A stretch of DNA of 64,000 bases, taken from NCBI RefSeq assembly GCF_002925905.1, contig NZ_PRDB01000009.1:1-64000 (forward strand), in the 5' to 3' direction. The notes under the pieces were generated by a model. That model was given only the letters and a program-made list of their open reading frames with translations. It searched no databases and was not told the DNA's origin. A program made the position numbers and the translations under genes. Numbering within the stretch: the first letter of the stretch is position 1; every line of letters starts with the position of its first letter. Below are positions 23,614-33,097 of the stretch, one piece after another. Source of the DNA: Klebsiella michiganensis (lineage in GTDB: Bacteria > Pseudomonadota > Gammaproteobacteria > Enterobacterales > Enterobacteriaceae).

Positions 23614-24579
23614 ATGACAAAATTTGCTTTAGTAGGGGACGTTGGCGGAACGAATGCTCGTCTGGCGTTATGCGATCTGGCAAGCGGGGAGATCTCCCGT
23701 GCTAAGACCTATTCCGGGCTCGATTATCCCAGTCTTGAAGCCGTTGTTCAGGTCTATCTGGAAGAGCATAACGTCCAGGTAGAAGACGGCTGTATTGCCA
23801 TCGCCTGTCCGATTACCGGCGACTGGGTGGCGATGACCAACCACACCTGGGCATTTTCTATCGCTGAGATGAAAAAGAACCTGGGTTTCTCGCATCTGGA
23901 AATCATTAACGATTTTACCGCGGTATCGATGGCGATCCCCATGCTAAAAGCTGAACATCTGATTCAGTTTGGCGGCGCGGAACCGGTGGAAGGCAAGCCG
24001 ATTGCCGTCTACGGCGCCGGTACCGGGCTGGGCGTTGCTCATCTGGTACACGTTGATAAGCGCTGGGTGAGCCTGCCGGGTGAGGGCGGCCATGTGGATT
24101 TCGCCCCCAATAGCGAAGAGGAAGGCATTATTCTCGAAGAGCTGCGCAGCGAGCTGGGGCACGTCTCCGCTGAACGCGTCTTATCTGGGCCGGGGTTGGT
24201 CAATCTTTATCATGCGATCGTGAAGTCTGACGGGCGTCTACCGGAAAATCTGCAGCCTAAAGATGTGACCGAACGCGCGCTGGCCGATACCTGCATCGAT
24301 TGCCGCCGCGCGCTGTCGCTGTTTTGCGTCATTATGGGCCGATTTGGCGGTAACCTGGCGCTGACCCTCGGCACCTTTGGCGGCGTGTATATTGCTGGCG
24401 GTATCGTGCCGCGCTTCCTTGAATTCTTCAAAGCCTCCGGCTTTCGCGGCGGTTTTGAAGATAAAGGCCGATTTAAAGCCTTCGTCCAGGATATTCCGGT
24501 CTATCTGATTGTCCACGACAATCCGGGACTGCTGGGCTCCGGCGCGCACCTGCGTCAGACTCTGGGGCAGATTCTGTAA
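23614..24579 (+). CDS. glk: Glucokinase
   Basis: Glk phosphorylates free cytoplasmic glucose with ATP. The 321 residues match E. coli. The ATP-binding loop [14 protein letters not shown] is at residues 8-21, the catalytic Asp lies in [11 protein letters not shown] near residue 100, and the glucose-site residues are in [12 protein letters not shown] and [10 protein letters not shown]. It is divergent from yfeO, as in E. coli, and ends at a strong hairpin. Confidence 0.96.
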   Translation: MTKFALVGDVGGTNARLALCDLASGEISRAKTYSGLDYPSLEAVVQVYLEEHNVQVEDGCIAIACPITGDWVAMTNHTWAFSIAEMKKNLGFSHLEIINDFTAVSMAIPMLKAEHLIQFGGAEPVEGKPIAVYGAGTGLGVAHLVHVDKRWVSLPGEGGHVDFAPNSEEEGIILEELRSELGHVSAERVLSGPGLVNLYHAIVKSDGRLPENLQPKDVTERALADTCIDCRRALSLFCVIMGRFGGNLALTLGTFGGVYIAGGIVPRFLEFFKASGFRGGFEDKGRFKAFVQDIPVYLIVHDNPGLLGSGAHLRQTLGQIL

Positions 24580-24589
24580 GCCCCGTCTC

Positions 24590-24618
24590 TTACCCGAATA
24601 AAATGATTATTCGGGTAA
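24590..24618. terminator. Bidirectional terminator glk / ypdB
   Basis: A perfect 12-bp stem TTACCCGAATAA/TTATTCGGGTAA with a five-base loop separates the convergent genes. Confidence 0.8.
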
Positions 24619-24623
24619 ATCCT

Positions 24624-25367
24624 CTACAGATGCATGAGCTGGCGAAACTCTTTCACCTTGCTGCGGCTTACCGGAACCTGAAACTCAAGGTCGCGTAGCC
24701 GCAGAATATAGGTGTTGTTGAACCAGGGTTCGATTTCGCGAATTTTGTTCAGGTTGACGCAGTACGAGCGGTGACAGCGGAAAAAGTGCGCCGGCGGTAG
24801 CTTGTTGCAGAACTCCGTGATATTCATCGGCATCACGAAGGACTCCTTGCGGGTATAAACGAACGTCATCTTTTCATGCGCTTCCGCGTAGTAAATATCG
24901 TGGATGCTGGTGACGATAATCCGTTCATCTTTAACCAGATTAATCGTGTCGTTTTCCCTGGCTGGATTGGCCGTTGCCCCGCTACCGGTGCTGACCTGCT
25001 GCTGTTGCTGCCAGGCGCCGGTCAGCTTTTGCAGCATGTTGATAATGCGCGATTCCTGGTAGGGCTTGAGAATATAATCAAACGCCTCCAGCTCAAAGGC
25101 TTCCACCGCATGCTCTTTCCACGCGGTAATAAAAACGATAAAGGGCTTATGCGCGAACTGGCTGATGTTTTGCGCCAGCAGTACGCCATCCAGAGATGGA
25201 ATATTGATATCGAGAAAAATGGCGTCGACTTTGTTGTGCTGTAAAAACTTCAGCACATCCAGACCGTCGTCAAAGGTGCCGACAATCTCCATTTCGCTAT
25301 GGGTGTTAATCAACCAGGTGAGCTCTTGCTGCGCGAGGAACTCATCCTCCACAATGATGACCTTCAT
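24624..25367 (-). CDS. ypdB: Response regulator YpdB (PyrR), LytTR type
   Basis: YpdB is the regulator of the YpdA-YpdB two-component system, which responds to extracellular pyruvate in E. coli and turns on the yhjX transporter gene. The 247 residues begin with a receiver domain whose phosphate-accepting residue is Asp53 (AIFLDINIPS). The LytTR DNA-binding domain fills the last 110 residues (INLVKDERIIV to the end, with FFRCHRSYCVNLNKI). The linker carries a Gln-rich run. The chosen ATG has GGAGATAAA in front and lies 11 bases after the ypdA stop. The AraC gene ypdC, next in E. coli, is missing. Confidence 0.94.
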   Translation of the reverse strand: MKVIIVEDEFLAQQELTWLINTHSEMEIVGTFDDGLDVLKFLQHNKVDAIFLDINIPSLDGVLLAQNISQFAHKPFIVFITAWKEHAVEAFELEAFDYILKPYQESRIINMLQKLTGAWQQQQQVSTGSGATANPARENDTINLVKDERIIVTSIHDIYYAEAHEKMTFVYTRKESFVMPMNITEFCNKLPPAHFFRCHRSYCVNLNKIREIEPWFNNTYILRLRDLEFQVPVSRSKVKEFRQLMHL

Positions 25368-25378
25368 TTTATCTCCGC

Positions 25379-27076
25379 TCATGACAGCAGCGACTCCGTA
25401 GCCACCTGGGGCGCGTGTTGGGTTGGCACATAGAAGGCAATTTCGGTCCCCGGCGTCAGGCGTCGGATATGCAGTCCTTCCCCGTACAGTAGCTTGACCC
25501 GGTGATGAACATTGAGTAAACCGATTTTATTTCCCGGCATTTCGTCAGCCTCTACCCTCGCTACCACCGCAGGGTCGATACCGTTCCCTGTATCGCGAAC
25601 GCTAATTCGTACCCGATTCCCGCACTCATTGATGCCAATGGTCACCACGCCTTTTCCTTTGCAGGGCTGAATCCCGTGGACGATAGCATTCTCCACCAGC
25701 GGCTGAATTAGCAGGCTGGGGATCATAAAGCTGACTTCATCATCAATATCATAAATCACCGTCAGCTTGTCGCCGAAGCGAGCCTGTTCAATCGCGATGT
25801 AATCCTTGATTTGATACAGCTCCCTTTTGATATCTATCTGTTCATCATCTTTTAATTCAATGTTGTAGCGTAAATAGCGCGACAAATTAAAAATTAACTG
25901 ACGCGCGGTGTCCGGATTCATGCGAATCGACGATGAAATGGCGTTCAGCGCATTAAATAAGAAATGGGGATTGATTTTGCTTTGCAGCGCCCGCAGCTCG
26001 GCTTTATTGGCCATTTCACGCAGCTGTTCAGCGCGGGAAACCTCCAGCTGCGTAGAGATAATTTGCGACAGGCCTACCGCCATTTCCTGCAATGAAGAGG
26101 TGATGCGGTGCGCGTGGCAGTAATAGATTTTTAGCGTACCGGTAACGACGCCTTTTTCCCACAGCGGAATGACCAGCATAGAGTGTATTTCCGGCGTCCG
26201 ATGAGCCTCATCATTGTTTTTAATAATGATTTTTCCATAGCGGATCGCCTGTTGCGTCGTTGGGCTGATAAAGTCATCGTTATCGCGGTAGTTGATTTCC
26301 CCGACGCCGACGTAGGCCATCACGTGTTGGGTATTGGTAATCGCGACGGCATCGGCACTGATATCGCGGCGGATAATGTCGCATACCTGACGCAGGGACT
26401 CGCTGTTGACGTGGCGAAATAGCGGGAGCGTTTTGTTGGCGATGTCGAGCGCCAGTTTTGCCTGACGGGCGGCGCTGGCTTCCTTTTCCCCCTCAACGCT
26501 CTGCACCAGCAAAACGATAAAGCCGATACATACGCTGCCAAGGATCATCGGAATACCAATCTTAGACACGATGTCTATCCCCAGCGCGAATGAAGGCGCC
26601 CACACGATCACGAGAATCATGGTTAAGGTTTCGCATAGCATCCCGGCGAGGATCCCCGCTTTCCAGCGCTGTGCTTTCGGCACTTTACGACCAATAAAAC
26701 CAGAGAGCAGACCGGCGACAATGCTGGTAATAAAGCAGGGGACGGCGGTGACGCCATCAATATCAATCAGGTAGCGATGTACGCCGGCGATCGCGCCGAC
26801 AATAGCCCCAACCCACGGGCCGAACAGGATCCCGCCGGACATGACCGCGATAATACGCACGTTGACCAGCGATCCCTCGACCGGTACGCCTGACCAGGTG
26901 CTAAAGAGGGCAAAGAGAGAGAAGATCGCGGTAACGGCCAGCAATTCTTTAGGGGTGTGCGCGGATTTATGCAGAAGTTCACGAAACAGGCGCAGGCGAA
27001 TGAGGAAAAAGAGACAAATCAGCATTAATGCCGCGCGGTCAAAAACCGCCAGCAGCATAGTAAATATTTCGTGCAT
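25379..27076 (-). CDS. ypdA: Sensor histidine kinase YpdA (PyrS)
   Basis: A 565-residue membrane sensor kinase, equal in length to E. coli YpdA. The N-terminal 200 residues form the 5TM-LYT membrane domain ([18 protein letters not shown]). A GAF domain follows to about 350. The histidine kinase domain has the phospho-acceptor in [19 protein letters not shown] and an ATPase domain with N-box ENAIVHGIQ and the DTGNGID G-box. It senses pyruvate with a high threshold in E. coli. It is the first gene of the ypdAB operon and is divergent from alaC. Confidence 0.95.
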   Translation of the reverse strand: MHEIFTMLLAVFDRAALMLICLFFLIRLRLFRELLHKSAHTPKELLAVTAIFSLFALFSTWSGVPVEGSLVNVRIIAVMSGGILFGPWVGAIVGAIAGVHRYLIDIDGVTAVPCFITSIVAGLLSGFIGRKVPKAQRWKAGILAGMLCETLTMILVIVWAPSFALGIDIVSKIGIPMILGSVCIGFIVLLVQSVEGEKEASAARQAKLALDIANKTLPLFRHVNSESLRQVCDIIRRDISADAVAITNTQHVMAYVGVGEINYRDNDDFISPTTQQAIRYGKIIIKNNDEAHRTPEIHSMLVIPLWEKGVVTGTLKIYYCHAHRITSSLQEMAVGLSQIISTQLEVSRAEQLREMANKAELRALQSKINPHFLFNALNAISSSIRMNPDTARQLIFNLSRYLRYNIELKDDEQIDIKRELYQIKDYIAIEQARFGDKLTVIYDIDDEVSFMIPSLLIQPLVENAIVHGIQPCKGKGVVTIGINECGNRVRISVRDTGNGIDPAVVARVEADEMPGNKIGLLNVHHRVKLLYGEGLHIRRLTPGTEIAFYVPTQHAPQVATESLLS

Positions 27077-27456
27077 GTGTGCGCCGTGTTAATCGCGAGA
27101 AAGCAACATGATAGAAAACCTCGCGGCAGAAGGCCAGCTGAAGGCATGAATAGGGAAAAGTCTTACAAATAAAAGGGGATTAATAACAAACACCCGCGAT
27201 TCAATAGCGTCTACGGATGAGCAAGCATTTAAGTAAAATTAAAGATATCAGCATGTTAATTTTGATGTAGTAGGCGAGGAGGGGAAAGAACGTTGCTGCC
27301 GTATTTAGTCGGACTGATGCCCGTTTTTATCGCCAGAAATTATTTTTCTCAGCCCCTCTCGACAGCAGGAAAATTTTCGGGTTATTTTCTAAACGTGCTG
27401 CACAGGCAGCAGCGTCGCTCGGACGGTCCGGGCGCTAACGTTAATCCGAGGAATCT
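27077..27456. other. Divergent intergenic region ypdA / alaC
   Basis: A 380-base gap that must hold both promoters. The part next to alaC is GC-rich with a short inverted repeat (GCTGC...GCAGC); the middle is AT-rich. A short open frame crosses into alaC in another phase without a good start and is not called. I see no clear operator. Confidence 0.5.
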
Positions 27457-28695
27457 ATGGCTGAATTCAGTCCTGAACGCCGTTTTACGCGTATCGATCG
27501 TCTCCCCCCTTACGTTTTTAATATCACTGCTGAACTAAAAATGGCTGCGCGACGCCGCGGCGAAGATATTATTGATTTCAGCATGGGTAACCCCGATGGC
27601 GCCACTCCGCCGCATATCGTTGAGAAACTCTGCACCGTTGCCCAGCGTCCCGATACCCACGGCTATTCTACTTCCCGCGGCATTCCGCGCCTGCGCCGGG
27701 CGATTTCTCGTTGGTATCAAGAGCGCTATAACGTTGAGATCGATCCGGAATCAGAAGCGATAGTCACCATTGGTTCAAAAGAGGGGCTGGCGCATCTGAT
27801 GCTGGCGACGCTTGACCATGGCGATACCGTACTGGTGCCAAATCCCAGCTATCCCATCCATATTTACGGTGCGGTGATTGCCGGAGCCCAGGTACGTTCG
27901 GTACCTCTGGTCGAAGGCGTGGATTTCTTCAACGAGCTTGAGCGCGCGATTCGTGAGAGTTACCCGAAGCCGAAAATGATGATCCTCGGTTTCCCCTCCA
28001 ACCCGACCGCGCAGTGCGTCGAACTGGAGTTCTTTGAGAAAGTCGTGGCGCTGGCGAAGCGTTATGACGTGCTGGTGGTGCACGATCTGGCCTATGCCGA
28101 TATTGTTTACGATGGCTGGAAAGCGCCCTCTATCATGCAGGTCCCCGGCGCGCGCGATGTCGCCGTCGAATTCTTTACGCTCTCTAAAAGCTATAATATG
28201 GCGGGCTGGCGTATCGGCTTTATGGTCGGTAACAAAACGTTGGTTAATGCGCTGGCGCGTATTAAAAGCTATCACGATTACGGCACTTTCACCCCTCTAC
28301 AGGTTGCGGCGATTGCCGCGCTTGAAGGCGATCAGCAGTGCGTTCGCGATATTGCCGAGCAGTATAAACGTCGTCGCGATGTGCTGGTGAAAGGGTTGCA
28401 TGAGGCCGGATGGATGGTGGAATGTCCGAAGGCGTCAATGTATGTCTGGGCGAAGATCCCAGAGCAGTATGCGGCGATGGGCTCACTGGAGTTTGCTAAA
28501 AAGCTGCTGCAGGATGCAAAAGTCTGCGTTTCTCCGGGCATTGGCTTTGGAGACTATGGCGATACCCATGTACGCTTCGCGTTAATTGAGAACCGCGATC
28601 GTATCCGCCAGGCGGTGCGCGGCATTAAATCGATGTTCCGTGCTGACGGGCTGCTTCCCGCATCGGCTAAGTTAACCAGCGAAAGCCACGAATAA
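27457..28695 (+). CDS. alaC: Glutamate-pyruvate aminotransferase AlaC
   Basis: AlaC makes L-alanine from pyruvate and glutamate with pyridoxal phosphate. The 412 residues equal E. coli AlaC (YfdZ). The fold-type I motifs are visible: [10 protein letters not shown] near residue 130, the NPTAQ substrate loop and the PLP lysine in [13 protein letters not shown] near residue 243. The ATG has GAGGAA nine bases upstream. It is divergent from the pyruvate sensor pair ypdAB, an understandable pairing as alanine and pyruvate are exchanged. Confidence 0.96.
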   Translation: MAEFSPERRFTRIDRLPPYVFNITAELKMAARRRGEDIIDFSMGNPDGATPPHIVEKLCTVAQRPDTHGYSTSRGIPRLRRAISRWYQERYNVEIDPESEAIVTIGSKEGLAHLMLATLDHGDTVLVPNPSYPIHIYGAVIAGAQVRSVPLVEGVDFFNELERAIRESYPKPKMMILGFPSNPTAQCVELEFFEKVVALAKRYDVLVVHDLAYADIVYDGWKAPSIMQVPGARDVAVEFFTLSKSYNMAGWRIGFMVGNKTLVNALARIKSYHDYGTFTPLQVAAIAALEGDQQCVRDIAEQYKRRRDVLVKGLHEAGWMVECPKASMYVWAKIPEQYAAMGSLEFAKKLLQDAKVCVSPGIGFGDYGDTHVRFALIENRDRIRQAVRGIKSMFRADGLLPASAKLTSESHE

Positions 28696-28723
28696 AAAAA
28701 GGAGCCGAGAGGCTCCTTTTTTT
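28694..28723. terminator. Bidirectional terminator alaC / ypdK
   Basis: An A-tract, the stem GGAGCC/GGCTCC with a GAGA loop, and a T-tract form a terminator that works in both directions, so it closes alaC and the tiny gene ypdK. Confidence 0.85.
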
Positions 28724-28736
28724 AACACCGTTAAAG

Positions 28737-28808
28737 CTAGATCATCAGGGCGAAAGTACCGGCCCAAACGATGACCATAAAAGAAATGCCCATTAAGAAA
28801 TATTTCAC
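28737..28808 (-). CDS. ypdK: Small membrane protein YpdK
   Basis: A 23-residue peptide, MKYFLMGISFMVIVWAGTFA followed by LMI, that is almost wholly a single transmembrane helix. It differs from E. coli YpdK by about one residue as I recall that sequence. It starts with GTG; GGAG lies nine bases upstream, which settles the start. It faces alaC with a shared terminator between them. The function is unknown. Such strong conservation of a tiny frame across genera supports it being real. The E. coli neighbour lpxP is not present on its other side. Confidence 0.82.
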   Translation of the reverse strand: MKYFLMGISFMVIVWAGTFALMI

Positions 28809-29174
28809 GACTCATCACTCCGCGCTCTCGGCGAGACGCCTTAAATGAATTTGCTCTTCATTGCCTGCTCAGCTATCGCTCAGGAAAACGACGCTTTTTC
28901 AGCGGGCGGTAGCTGTAAATTCTGAGCGTAAACGGCTCCAGATGGCGCTAATGTACGCCTAAAAAATGAGGGAAACAAGAGCCATTTTTTTATTAATTTT
29001 TAGTTACTTACGAGTGTCGTGATTCGGCGACACATTAATTTCATTCGGTATTAAATTTCATTCTGGCGACGGTCATTAACAACAGTTTTTGTACTGATAT
29101 AGTTATTTGATTTTGTGCTTTTTTTTGCCTGAATGCGGGAGGAGTTAACTATCCCGCATGAGGAGATAACGGGT
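28809..29174. other. Intergenic region ypdK / cynX
   Basis: A 366-base gap with the ypdK promoter side at its left. The right half is AT-rich and contains no convincing reading frame or hairpin with a T-run. It marks the left boundary of the accessory segment, where E. coli carries lpxP. Confidence 0.4.
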
Positions 29175-30362
29175 TTAGCGAGCGGCTGAATCCTGATGTT
29201 GCCACTCTTGCGGGTAGCGTGCGGGAGCGAAACGCAGCGTTAAGGCCATTAAGGCCAGGACGCAGGCGGCGTGAAGCATCCAGTCGAGCTGGTAATTGCC
29301 GCTTAAACTCCGCAGCAGTCCCGACAGCCAGGGGGAAAGCCCGGCGACAATAAAGCCTACTCCCTGCATAAACGCGACCAGTCGGCCCGCAATGGCGGGG
29401 TGCCTGGCGTGATCGAGCGCCAGGACCAGACACAGCGGAAATGCGCCGCCAAGCCCAATACCGCAGCAGATGGCCCAGACAAGCGGTACCTGCTGCGGTA
29501 GCCAGATAAAACCGCAGAAGCCGACAAGCTGTAAGGCCAATGCCAGCATCAGAAGCGTTCGTCGATCCTCATGTCTGGCCAGGATGGGCAGCAGGAGCGC
29601 TCCGCCGGTCTGGCCGATGGTCATTAACGCCAGCAGGGTACCGCTGAACTGCGCGCTGTAGCCCGACTGCATATAGTAAGGCGGCAGCCAGGCAATCAGG
29701 CTGGCATAGCCGCCATTGATCAAACCAAAATAGAGGCTAAGCGTCCACGCGCGACGATGGCGAAAAAGCGTGACCCGGGTTGTTGATGGCGTCCGGGCGG
29801 GTAACGTTCGGCTTAGCGGCCACCAGCAGAGGAGCGCGGCGGCGGCGGGTAACGCCCACCACGCAAGCGCGTGATACCAGATAGCGCTATGCTGCGCCAG
29901 CCACGGCGTGAATGCGGCGCCCAGGCCGCCGCCGCCCATCAGCGCCGCGGACCAGAGCCCCATCACCTGCGGCGTCCGACGATGAAAAAGACGCTTTATC
30001 ACCGCGGGAATGAGCGCCTGAATAATACCAATGCCGATTCCGCCAAGGAGCGCGCTGCTGAGTAATAGCGCGCTCTGCGGCGCCAGTTCGCGAAGTAAAG
30101 CCCCGGCGACGATCGTTAACAGGCTGAGGGAGATACTTTGGCGCTCGCTGAAATGACGGTTAATCCAGCCGCCGGCTAGCGCCAGCAGACCCATGGCGAT
30201 CACCGGTAGCGCGGTGAGCAGAGAGGCAAGCGTGAAGCTCATGCCGCTTGCCTGCTGGATCTGCGGAAGGAGCGGTCCAACGGAGGTCAGCAGCGGACGC
30301 ATATTGATACCGATAAGCACCAGCACCAGCAGCATCGTGCCATTACGTTGCTTCAGGTTCAT
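29175..30362 (-). CDS. cynX: CynX-like MFS transporter
   Basis: A 395-residue inner-membrane transporter of the CynX/NimT branch of the major facilitator superfamily, with twelve hydrophobic segments. The start region MLLVLVLIGINMRPLLTSVG and the GLWSAALMGGGGLGAAFTPW and FGLINGGYASLIAWLP stretches match E. coli CynX closely. CynX is encoded with cyanase in E. coli, and its transport substrate is unsettled. The exact start is unsure: ATG giving MNLKQRNGTM is taken, and the next ATG nine codons on is the start used in E. coli. It is divergent from cynR, but no cynT or cynS is nearby. Confidence 0.85.
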   Translation of the reverse strand: MNLKQRNGTMLLVLVLIGINMRPLLTSVGPLLPQIQQASGMSFTLASLLTALPVIAMGLLALAGGWINRHFSERQSISLSLLTIVAGALLRELAPQSALLLSSALLGGIGIGIIQALIPAVIKRLFHRRTPQVMGLWSAALMGGGGLGAAFTPWLAQHSAIWYHALAWWALPAAAALLCWWPLSRTLPARTPSTTRVTLFRHRRAWTLSLYFGLINGGYASLIAWLPPYYMQSGYSAQFSGTLLALMTIGQTGGALLLPILARHEDRRTLLMLALALQLVGFCGFIWLPQQVPLVWAICCGIGLGGAFPLCLVLALDHARHPAIAGRLVAFMQGVGFIVAGLSPWLSGLLRSLSGNYQLDWMLHAACVLALMALTLRFAPARYPQEWQHQDSAAR

Positions 30363-30460
30363 CGTTGAGTAGCCGGCGTTTGTTTCGCTGTGGGGAAGGT
30401 ATTGAGGCAACTCATGCCGATCTCCTGTGGCGTTTGGTAAAGAATCGCGAGCAGAGTACG

Positions 30461-30479
30461 TAACTTATTTCATAAGTTA
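30461..30479. promoter_or_regulatory. Palindrome in the cynX/cynR divergent region
   Basis: Perfect 7-base arms TAACTTA/TAAGTTA are separated by five bases. It lies 50 bases before the cynR start and is the likely binding site for the divergent LysR-type regulator. Confidence 0.45.
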
Positions 30480-30528
30480 AAATACTTAATTATGATTGAG
30501 TTCATTTGAATTTCTTATGGATGAATTC

Positions 30529-31460
30529 ATGCTGCCGCGACACCTCAACTACTTCATTGCCGTTGCTGAACACGGCGGCTTTACGCGAGCGGCAGCCATC
30601 CTGCATGTTTCACAGCCGGCTTTGTCGCAGCAGATTCGACAGCTGGAAGAGACGCTGGGAGTACGGCTTTTTGATCGCAGCGGGCGCAACACTTGCCTGA
30701 CGGACGCCGGCAAGGTCTGGTTAATTTATGCGCGCCGGGCTTTACGGGAACTGGCCGAGGGGCAGCGCGCGCTTCATGACGTTGAAGATTTGCAGCGCGG
30801 TACCCTACGTGTAGCGATGATGCCAACCTTTACCCATTATTTTATGGGGCGCTGGTGGCTTCGTTTTATCAACGTTACCCGAATATAACGCTGGATATAC
30901 AAGAGCTGGCGCAGAATCGAATGGAGACTCTGCTGCTCAATGATGAGCTGGATATCGGGATCGCTTTCGACGGTAGCGATTCACGGGATATTGTGTCTCA
31001 GCCGCTGCTCTCTGAAACCCTGGCGCTGGTGGTTGGCCGCTCTCATCCTCTGGCGGCGACCCGCCGTGTGGCGCTGACGGCGCTCAATCAGGCGTCACTG
31101 ATTCTGCTAAGCAGCGCTTTTGCTACTCGCGAGCAAATCGATCGCGACTGCCGACAGCGCGGTATTCAACCGAAAGTGCAGATGGAGGCCAACTCGATTA
31201 GCGCAGTGCTGACCGTGGTTGAACGCACGTCGTTGGCAACCTTGCTTCCTGCTGCCATTGTTCAGGGGCGTGACGATTTAACCGCGATCGAACTCGCGCC
31301 ATCATTACTGGAAAGAACCGCGTGTTTGATACAGCGAAAGGGGGCCTGGCAAAGCGCCGCGACCCGAGAGTTTATACTAATGGCACATCAGGCTGCGTCA
31401 ATATTGAGCGCAGGACAGGGATTTAACGAATCGACTGAGAGAGATTTAACGTTACGTTGA
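30529..31460 (+). pseudogene. cynR: cynR, LysR-type regulator broken by a one-base deletion
   Basis: The first frame encodes the helix-turn-helix and start of the sensor domain ([20 protein letters not shown] to PTFTHYFMG). The remainder, from [12 protein letters not shown] to the end, continues in another frame. Comparison with E. coli CynR places a missing base at about 30847-30852, in a GGGGCGC stretch; restoring it gives about 310 residues (E. coli 299). The downstream half keeps conserved CynR features such as FATREQID and EANSISAVL and is free of stops. The gene therefore broke recently, or the break is a base-calling error. If real, cynX has lost its activator. Confidence 0.85.
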
Positions 31461-31640
31461 TTCGCTGTATATAAAGTATTTCATATACATCAGGAGCGTT
31501 TATAGAGAACGATTTTATTATGAAGCCAGATTCATCTCTGAATTCATATTGAAATGCATTTCACATTTGCTACTGCATTGCGCGCCCTGTACCTATGGCG
31601 TTGTAATGATTCATTCTGATTTAATTAAATTAAAGAAGTA

Positions 31641-32504
31641 TTATTCGAACGTATATTCTGACGCCGGAAGATTAATGCTGCCGTAGCTGGAAACCACGCC
31701 TTCAGACCTGAGTTTATCCATAGCTCTATTAAATATTTTACTTTTTTTGTTTTCAGTCGCGTTAAGCATGTTATCGCCAAAATGGGGATTGGATTGAATG
31801 ATGTGATTGATAAATTCAATGAGCAACTTATTTTGCATAATCGTTGAGGGCGTCGCTATATCTTGCTCCTCAGATAAATGTAAGGTTTTTTCAGAAAGTT
31901 CGAGAGGGCGACTGCTGATGGTATGTTCATAAATTTTCTCAATCGCCTGACTCGTGATGTAAAGCTTACTCAGCGTGATGGTTGGCCTCTCATCCTCGTC
32001 GGGTATGAAGTGGCAGAAGAGGACATTGGTGGCCGGTGATATGATGCTTATCCTCTGCTCAGTAATAATGTCTTCAGGTGTTTCTAAGATCTCCATCAAA
32101 TTTCTCGTGTGGCAGTACCATAAGCCAGAGACGGAAACCCGGAGTTTTAGCTGGGTAACAGGTATACCATATTGGGCTTCCTGATTTGCTTCACTATCAT
32201 TAAATTTAAAAATTTTGTTAATTTTTGAATGCCGTGACCACGATCTTTCGCTTATGCTCAACTCATCAATATTGGGGGCGTTAAGAAAATAGAGATTATT
32301 ACTGCTCTGGTCATGTTGGAACGCACCTTTTAATGTTCCGTTAGTTTTACCTACTTTTATGCACAGGCTTATCGCGCCAATATCATGCCAATGAAGCAGA
32401 TCTTCTATTTCACAATTCAATAGTTTTTTAGCGCGAGATATTGAACAGTATTCCAGGGGGGGAAGATTGTTTAGTTTCCATATGTTTCTTTCTTTTCTTT
32501 CCAT
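31641..32504 (-). CDS. Unrecognised protein, 287 residues
   Basis: I do not recognise this gene. Base composition is clearly AT-richer than the core genes. The first 55 residues (PLEYCSISRAKKLLNCEIED then LLHWHDIGAISL) look like a small helical domain in which a residue pattern selects a helix-turn-helix, as in excisionase or MerR-like folds; that is an inference from pattern. The middle has beta-like stretches and the motif LWYCHTRNLMEIL. The C-terminal 75 residues are helical and charged (NKLLIEFINHIIQSNPHFGD), which could be a second DNA-binding or oligomerisation unit. No signal peptide or membrane helix is seen. The Shine-Dalgarno is weak. It stands alone between broken cynR and argW. 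Confidence 0.65.
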   Translation of the reverse strand: MERKERNIWKLNNLPPLEYCSISRAKKLLNCEIEDLLHWHDIGAISLCIKVGKTNGTLKGAFQHDQSSNNLYFLNAPNIDELSISERSWSRHSKINKIFKFNDSEANQEAQYGIPVTQLKLRVSVSGLWYCHTRNLMEILETPEDIITEQRISIISPATNVLFCHFIPDEDERPTITLSKLYITSQAIEKIYEHTISSRPLELSEKTLHLSEEQDIATPSTIMQNKLLIEFINHIIQSNPHFGDNMLNATENKKSKIFNRAMDKLRSEGVVSSYGSINLPASEYTFE

Positions 32505-33065
32505 GGTCTATATCATCTTATGAAAAATAGGGGGTTATGGTTTTCTTAAATTGACCTCTATCGACGTTGCGACGATTTCGATTCATACAAAATATTTATC
32601 AAAACAGATATTCTATATCAATTGTTGATAGCGGAGTGCTATGTTGAATCCGGTCAGGATATTATCTCTCCTGTATGCTATCAGCTTTCCTGTAATAATT
32701 AAATGTATCGCTGCTAAAAAATTAGCATGCTCATTCATCTTGCTGCGGATTGATTGTTTTTGATTATTTTATTGATGAATTAAATTCGCGGTGATTATGT
32801 GAATTACTAATAATTCAGGAGGCGGGTAGTGAATTAATAAGCGGGTGATTTATCGAACGCGAAACCTGCTCGAAAACGTCTGTTAGCCGATGTGAATGGC
32901 GATCGGACAGACGAGGGAGCGCCGCCATGGGTCAGGCCTGTATCGTGTAACTGCTTGTTTTGATGCGGGCTCGTGCGAAAAGAATCCTGCTATATCTGCC
33001 ATAAGCAAAACAGAATCTGCCCTGCGGGAGTCACGCTGGCGTACGGTGGGGAGCATATTTTGAAA
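32505..33065. other. AT-rich gene-poor tract
   Basis: About 560 bases of low GC content. The only reading frame with a ribosome binding site is the 40-codon frame listed separately. No tRNA, insertion sequence end or repeat array is visible. It probably holds the promoter of the unrecognised gene at its left end. Confidence 0.5.
32641..32763 (+). CDS. Possible 40-residue hydrophobic peptide
   Basis: An ATG with GCGGAG six bases upstream opens a 40-codon frame encoding a hydrophobic, cysteine-containing peptide (MLNPVRILSLLYAISFPVII at its start). A single membrane span is plausible. There is no family recognition, and chance is not excluded in AT-rich DNA. Confidence 0.25.
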   Translation: MLNPVRILSLLYAISFPVIIKCIAAKKLACSFILLRIDCF

Positions 33066-33092
33066 GTAGGGTGGGGTTATACCCCACCCTAC
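33066..33092 (-). terminator. Terminator after the small secreted protein
   Basis: A perfect 12-bp stem GTAGGGTGGGGT/ACCCCACCCTAC with a three-base loop begins a few bases after the stop codon of the minus-strand gene and is followed by TTTC on that strand. Confidence 0.65.
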
Positions 33093-33097
33093 TGTTG

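Noticed and set aside
27293-27538. Plus-strand frame of about 80 codons running into alaC
   Set aside because: It overlaps alaC in another phase and starts with an unsupported TTG.
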